Below, in pieces: positions 6,186 through 7,347 of a DNA stretch of 7,347 bases. Location: the NCBI GenBank assembly GCA_018695085.1, contig JABHOU010000528.1:1-7347 (forward strand), written 5' to 3'. The position numbers and the translations under genes are program-made. Source of the DNA: Opitutia bacterium. Its GTDB lineage: Bacteria > Verrucomicrobiota > Verrucomicrobiia > Opitutales > Seribacteraceae. The notes under the pieces are model-generated. The model was given only the letters and a program-made list of their open reading frames with translations. It made no database searches and had not been told where the DNA came from. The first letter of the stretch is position 1; each line of letters starts with the position of its first letter.

Positions 6186-6676
6186 TGAAAAAATCTTTTT
6201 TACGCCTGATACTTTTTTTGGGGGCGTTGGGTCTTCACATCGGATGTGAATTTAAAGATGAATTGATCGAACATTCACTTGAGCGGCTAAACTGGGGAGG
6301 TGGTGATGAGGAATCCAGAAGAGTTCGTGACCTGCTGATTGAGGAGTTGAAAAAAGCGACGACCAAATCTTTGGAGACACCTGCCTTGGTTAATGCTTCC
6401 TTTGCCTTTGAATTGCCTGAGTCCAATATGACCATGCTTGAACTAGATTGGATCGGATCGCCACCCAATGCGAATGGTTTCATTCTCGAACTTGAGAATG
6501 GAGAAGAGATGAGTTTTTCTTTGGATCCTGATTTTGTGGATTTATCTCCCAATGAACATGCTATTTGTCAGGCAGTAATGGAGATTAAGAAACCATCGAC
6601 AGGGATTGTTTCGGTAAGGTTAACACTCAACGGCAAGCCCATTTCCAATATCTGTAAATTTTACTCAAAGAATTAA
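6185..6676 (+). CDS. Putative lipoprotein of unknown function
   Basis: The 163-residue protein has a basic head (MKK), a hydrophobic core and LHIGC with Cys21. This resembles a lipoprotein signal, although His at -3 is not canonical, so plain Sec export is possible. Residues about 23-62 are strongly charged and helix-like. Residues about 66-160 look beta-rich (alternating hydrophobics, FILELENGEEMSFSLDPD, then VRLTLNGKPI) and hold two cysteines (128 and 157) that could pair in the periplasm. No family was recognised. The ATG overlaps the stop of the upstream small membrane gene by one base, and the stop is 5 bases before the DUF3592 gene, so the three are almost surely co-transcribed. The envelope location matches its membrane-protein neighbours. 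Confidence 0.72.
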   Translation: MKKSFLRLILFLGALGLHIGCEFKDELIEHSLERLNWGGGDEESRRVRDLLIEELKKATTKSLETPALVNASFAFELPESNMTMLELDWIGSPPNANGFILELENGEEMSFSLDPDFVDLSPNEHAICQAVMEIKKPSTGIVSVRLTLNGKPISNICKFYSKN

Positions 6677-6681
6677 AAATC

Positions 6682-7305
6682 ATGAATCAAGCACCGCCCA
6701 ATCCTCGACCACCCATTTCACCCGGTTGTTCCAAAGCATTTATTTTTGTGGTGGGGCGTCTATTCCCCCTAAGTTTTGGTTTGGGGAGTATTATTTTTCT
6801 TGGTGTAGGATTATGGATGATAAATAAAGGCATGCAGAGTGAGAACTGGGATAAGGGAACGGCTACAATAAATAGTTCGGAAATTGAAAAAACAGAAAGA
6901 AAGAGCAAGGATGCTCAAGGATTTACCCAAACAAGCACATCATACAGTCTCAGGGTCAAATATTCCTACGCCGTGGAAGGAAGTAATTATGAGGGAAATA
7001 CCGTTGGGTTTGGTACAATGAGTCATAATGAGAGATCGGATGCTCAGGAGGAATTAAAATCCTATCCCAAAGGAAAAACCATTGATGTTTATTATGATCC
7101 TGAAAACCCAAGCGATTCGGTTCTCAATAAAGGAGTTTTTTGGCCAATGTATATCGTCATTGCCGTTATGGTAATCATGTTAATCGGTTCAATTTGGGCA
7201 TCCTTTGCCCTTACCAAGTATCTCAAGAAAAGAACAGTAGAGGCTATGTCATTGGTTCAGGAAAAAACGGATGATCATGAGCATCCATTTTCCAAATACT
7301 CTTAA
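6682..7305 (+). CDS. DUF3592 domain-containing two-TM membrane protein
   Basis: The 207-residue protein has a Pro-rich N-terminus, a first TM segment at about 19-47 and an extracytoplasmic domain at about 50-150. A second TM segment is at about 153-178, followed by a charged cytoplasmic tail ending in a His/Asp-containing stretch. The middle domain carries DUF3592 (PF12158) hallmarks: WDKGTATI (56-63), VKYSYAVEGSNYEGNTVGFG (92-111) and the YPKGKTIDVYYDPENPSDSVL block (128-148). DUF3592 proteins are widespread, with no established biochemical role. It begins 5 bases after the lipoprotein stop and is the last gene of the visible cluster. No Shine-Dalgarno is visible. The protein seems complete. 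Confidence 0.88.
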   Translation: MNQAPPNPRPPISPGCSKAFIFVVGRLFPLSFGLGSIIFLGVGLWMINKGMQSENWDKGTATINSSEIEKTERKSKDAQGFTQTSTSYSLRVKYSYAVEGSNYEGNTVGFGTMSHNERSDAQEELKSYPKGKTIDVYYDPENPSDSVLNKGVFWPMYIVIAVMVIMLIGSIWASFALTKYLKKRTVEAMSLVQEKTDDHEHPFSKYS

Positions 7306-7347
7306 GGAGTAACTTTAGGCTTAAGTCTACTGCTCAAGTATTTTGAT
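7306..7347. other. Uncharacterised 3' flank
   Basis: The last 42 bases hold no start codon with a usable frame and no strong hairpin followed by a T-run. CTTAAG occurs at 7301-7306 and again at 7320-7325, too short to interpret. Whether the operon continues cannot be told. Confidence 0.4.

Noticed and set aside
7301..7325. CTTAAG repeated at both ends of a 25-base stretch as a possible terminator or attachment site
   Set aside because: CTTAAG is only six bases and self-complementary; the stretch between does not form a stable stem and the second half is cut by the window end.

Overview
The window looks like a chromosomal segment from the PVC superphylum, most likely Verrucomicrobiota or Planctomycetota. 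The main evidence is a divergently oriented pair encoding a secreted DUF1501 protein and a 'planctomycete-type' cytochrome (PSCyt1/DUF1587/DUF1595/DUF1592), families that are strongly expanded in those phyla. None of the gene starts has a convincing Shine-Dalgarno sequence. No rRNA, tRNA, CRISPR array, insertion sequence or integrase was seen.

Left half (minus strand): a Tat-exported DUF1501 protein (3327 to 1888) is followed after 73 bp by a c-type cytochrome with PSD domains (1814 to beyond base 1, cut by the window edge). They probably form a two-gene unit acting outside the cytoplasm. In my experience the DUF1592-type cytochrome usually partners with DUF1552 and the DUF1549/DUF1553 type with DUF1501, so this is a mixed pair.

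Middle (3328-3524): a 197-bp, very AT-rich divergent promoter region with several short palindromes that look like regulator sites.

Right half (plus strand): a co-directional run of small-gap genes. First is a secreted right-handed parallel beta-helix protein (3525-5102). Its turns carry a regular N-x-C-x-x-N-x-x-x-G-I-G motif, predicting a seven-rung cysteine ladder in the core and a His-rich outer face. Next is a MenH-like alpha/beta hydrolase (5144-5863) with an apparently intact catalytic triad. Then comes a small two-segment membrane protein that appears split by a frameshift (5891-6040 and 5964-6185). It is coupled by a TAATG overlap to a putative lipoprotein (6185-6676). Five bases later is a DUF3592 two-TM protein (6682-7305). 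The last three genes form a compact envelope-protein cluster of unknown function.

The most unusual object is the Cys-ladder beta-helix protein. The other items of interest are the mixed cytochrome/DUF1501 pairing, the interrupted membrane gene and the palindrome-rich divergent promoter. I did not find clear evidence for a complete new multi-gene system such as defence, secretion or biosynthesis.
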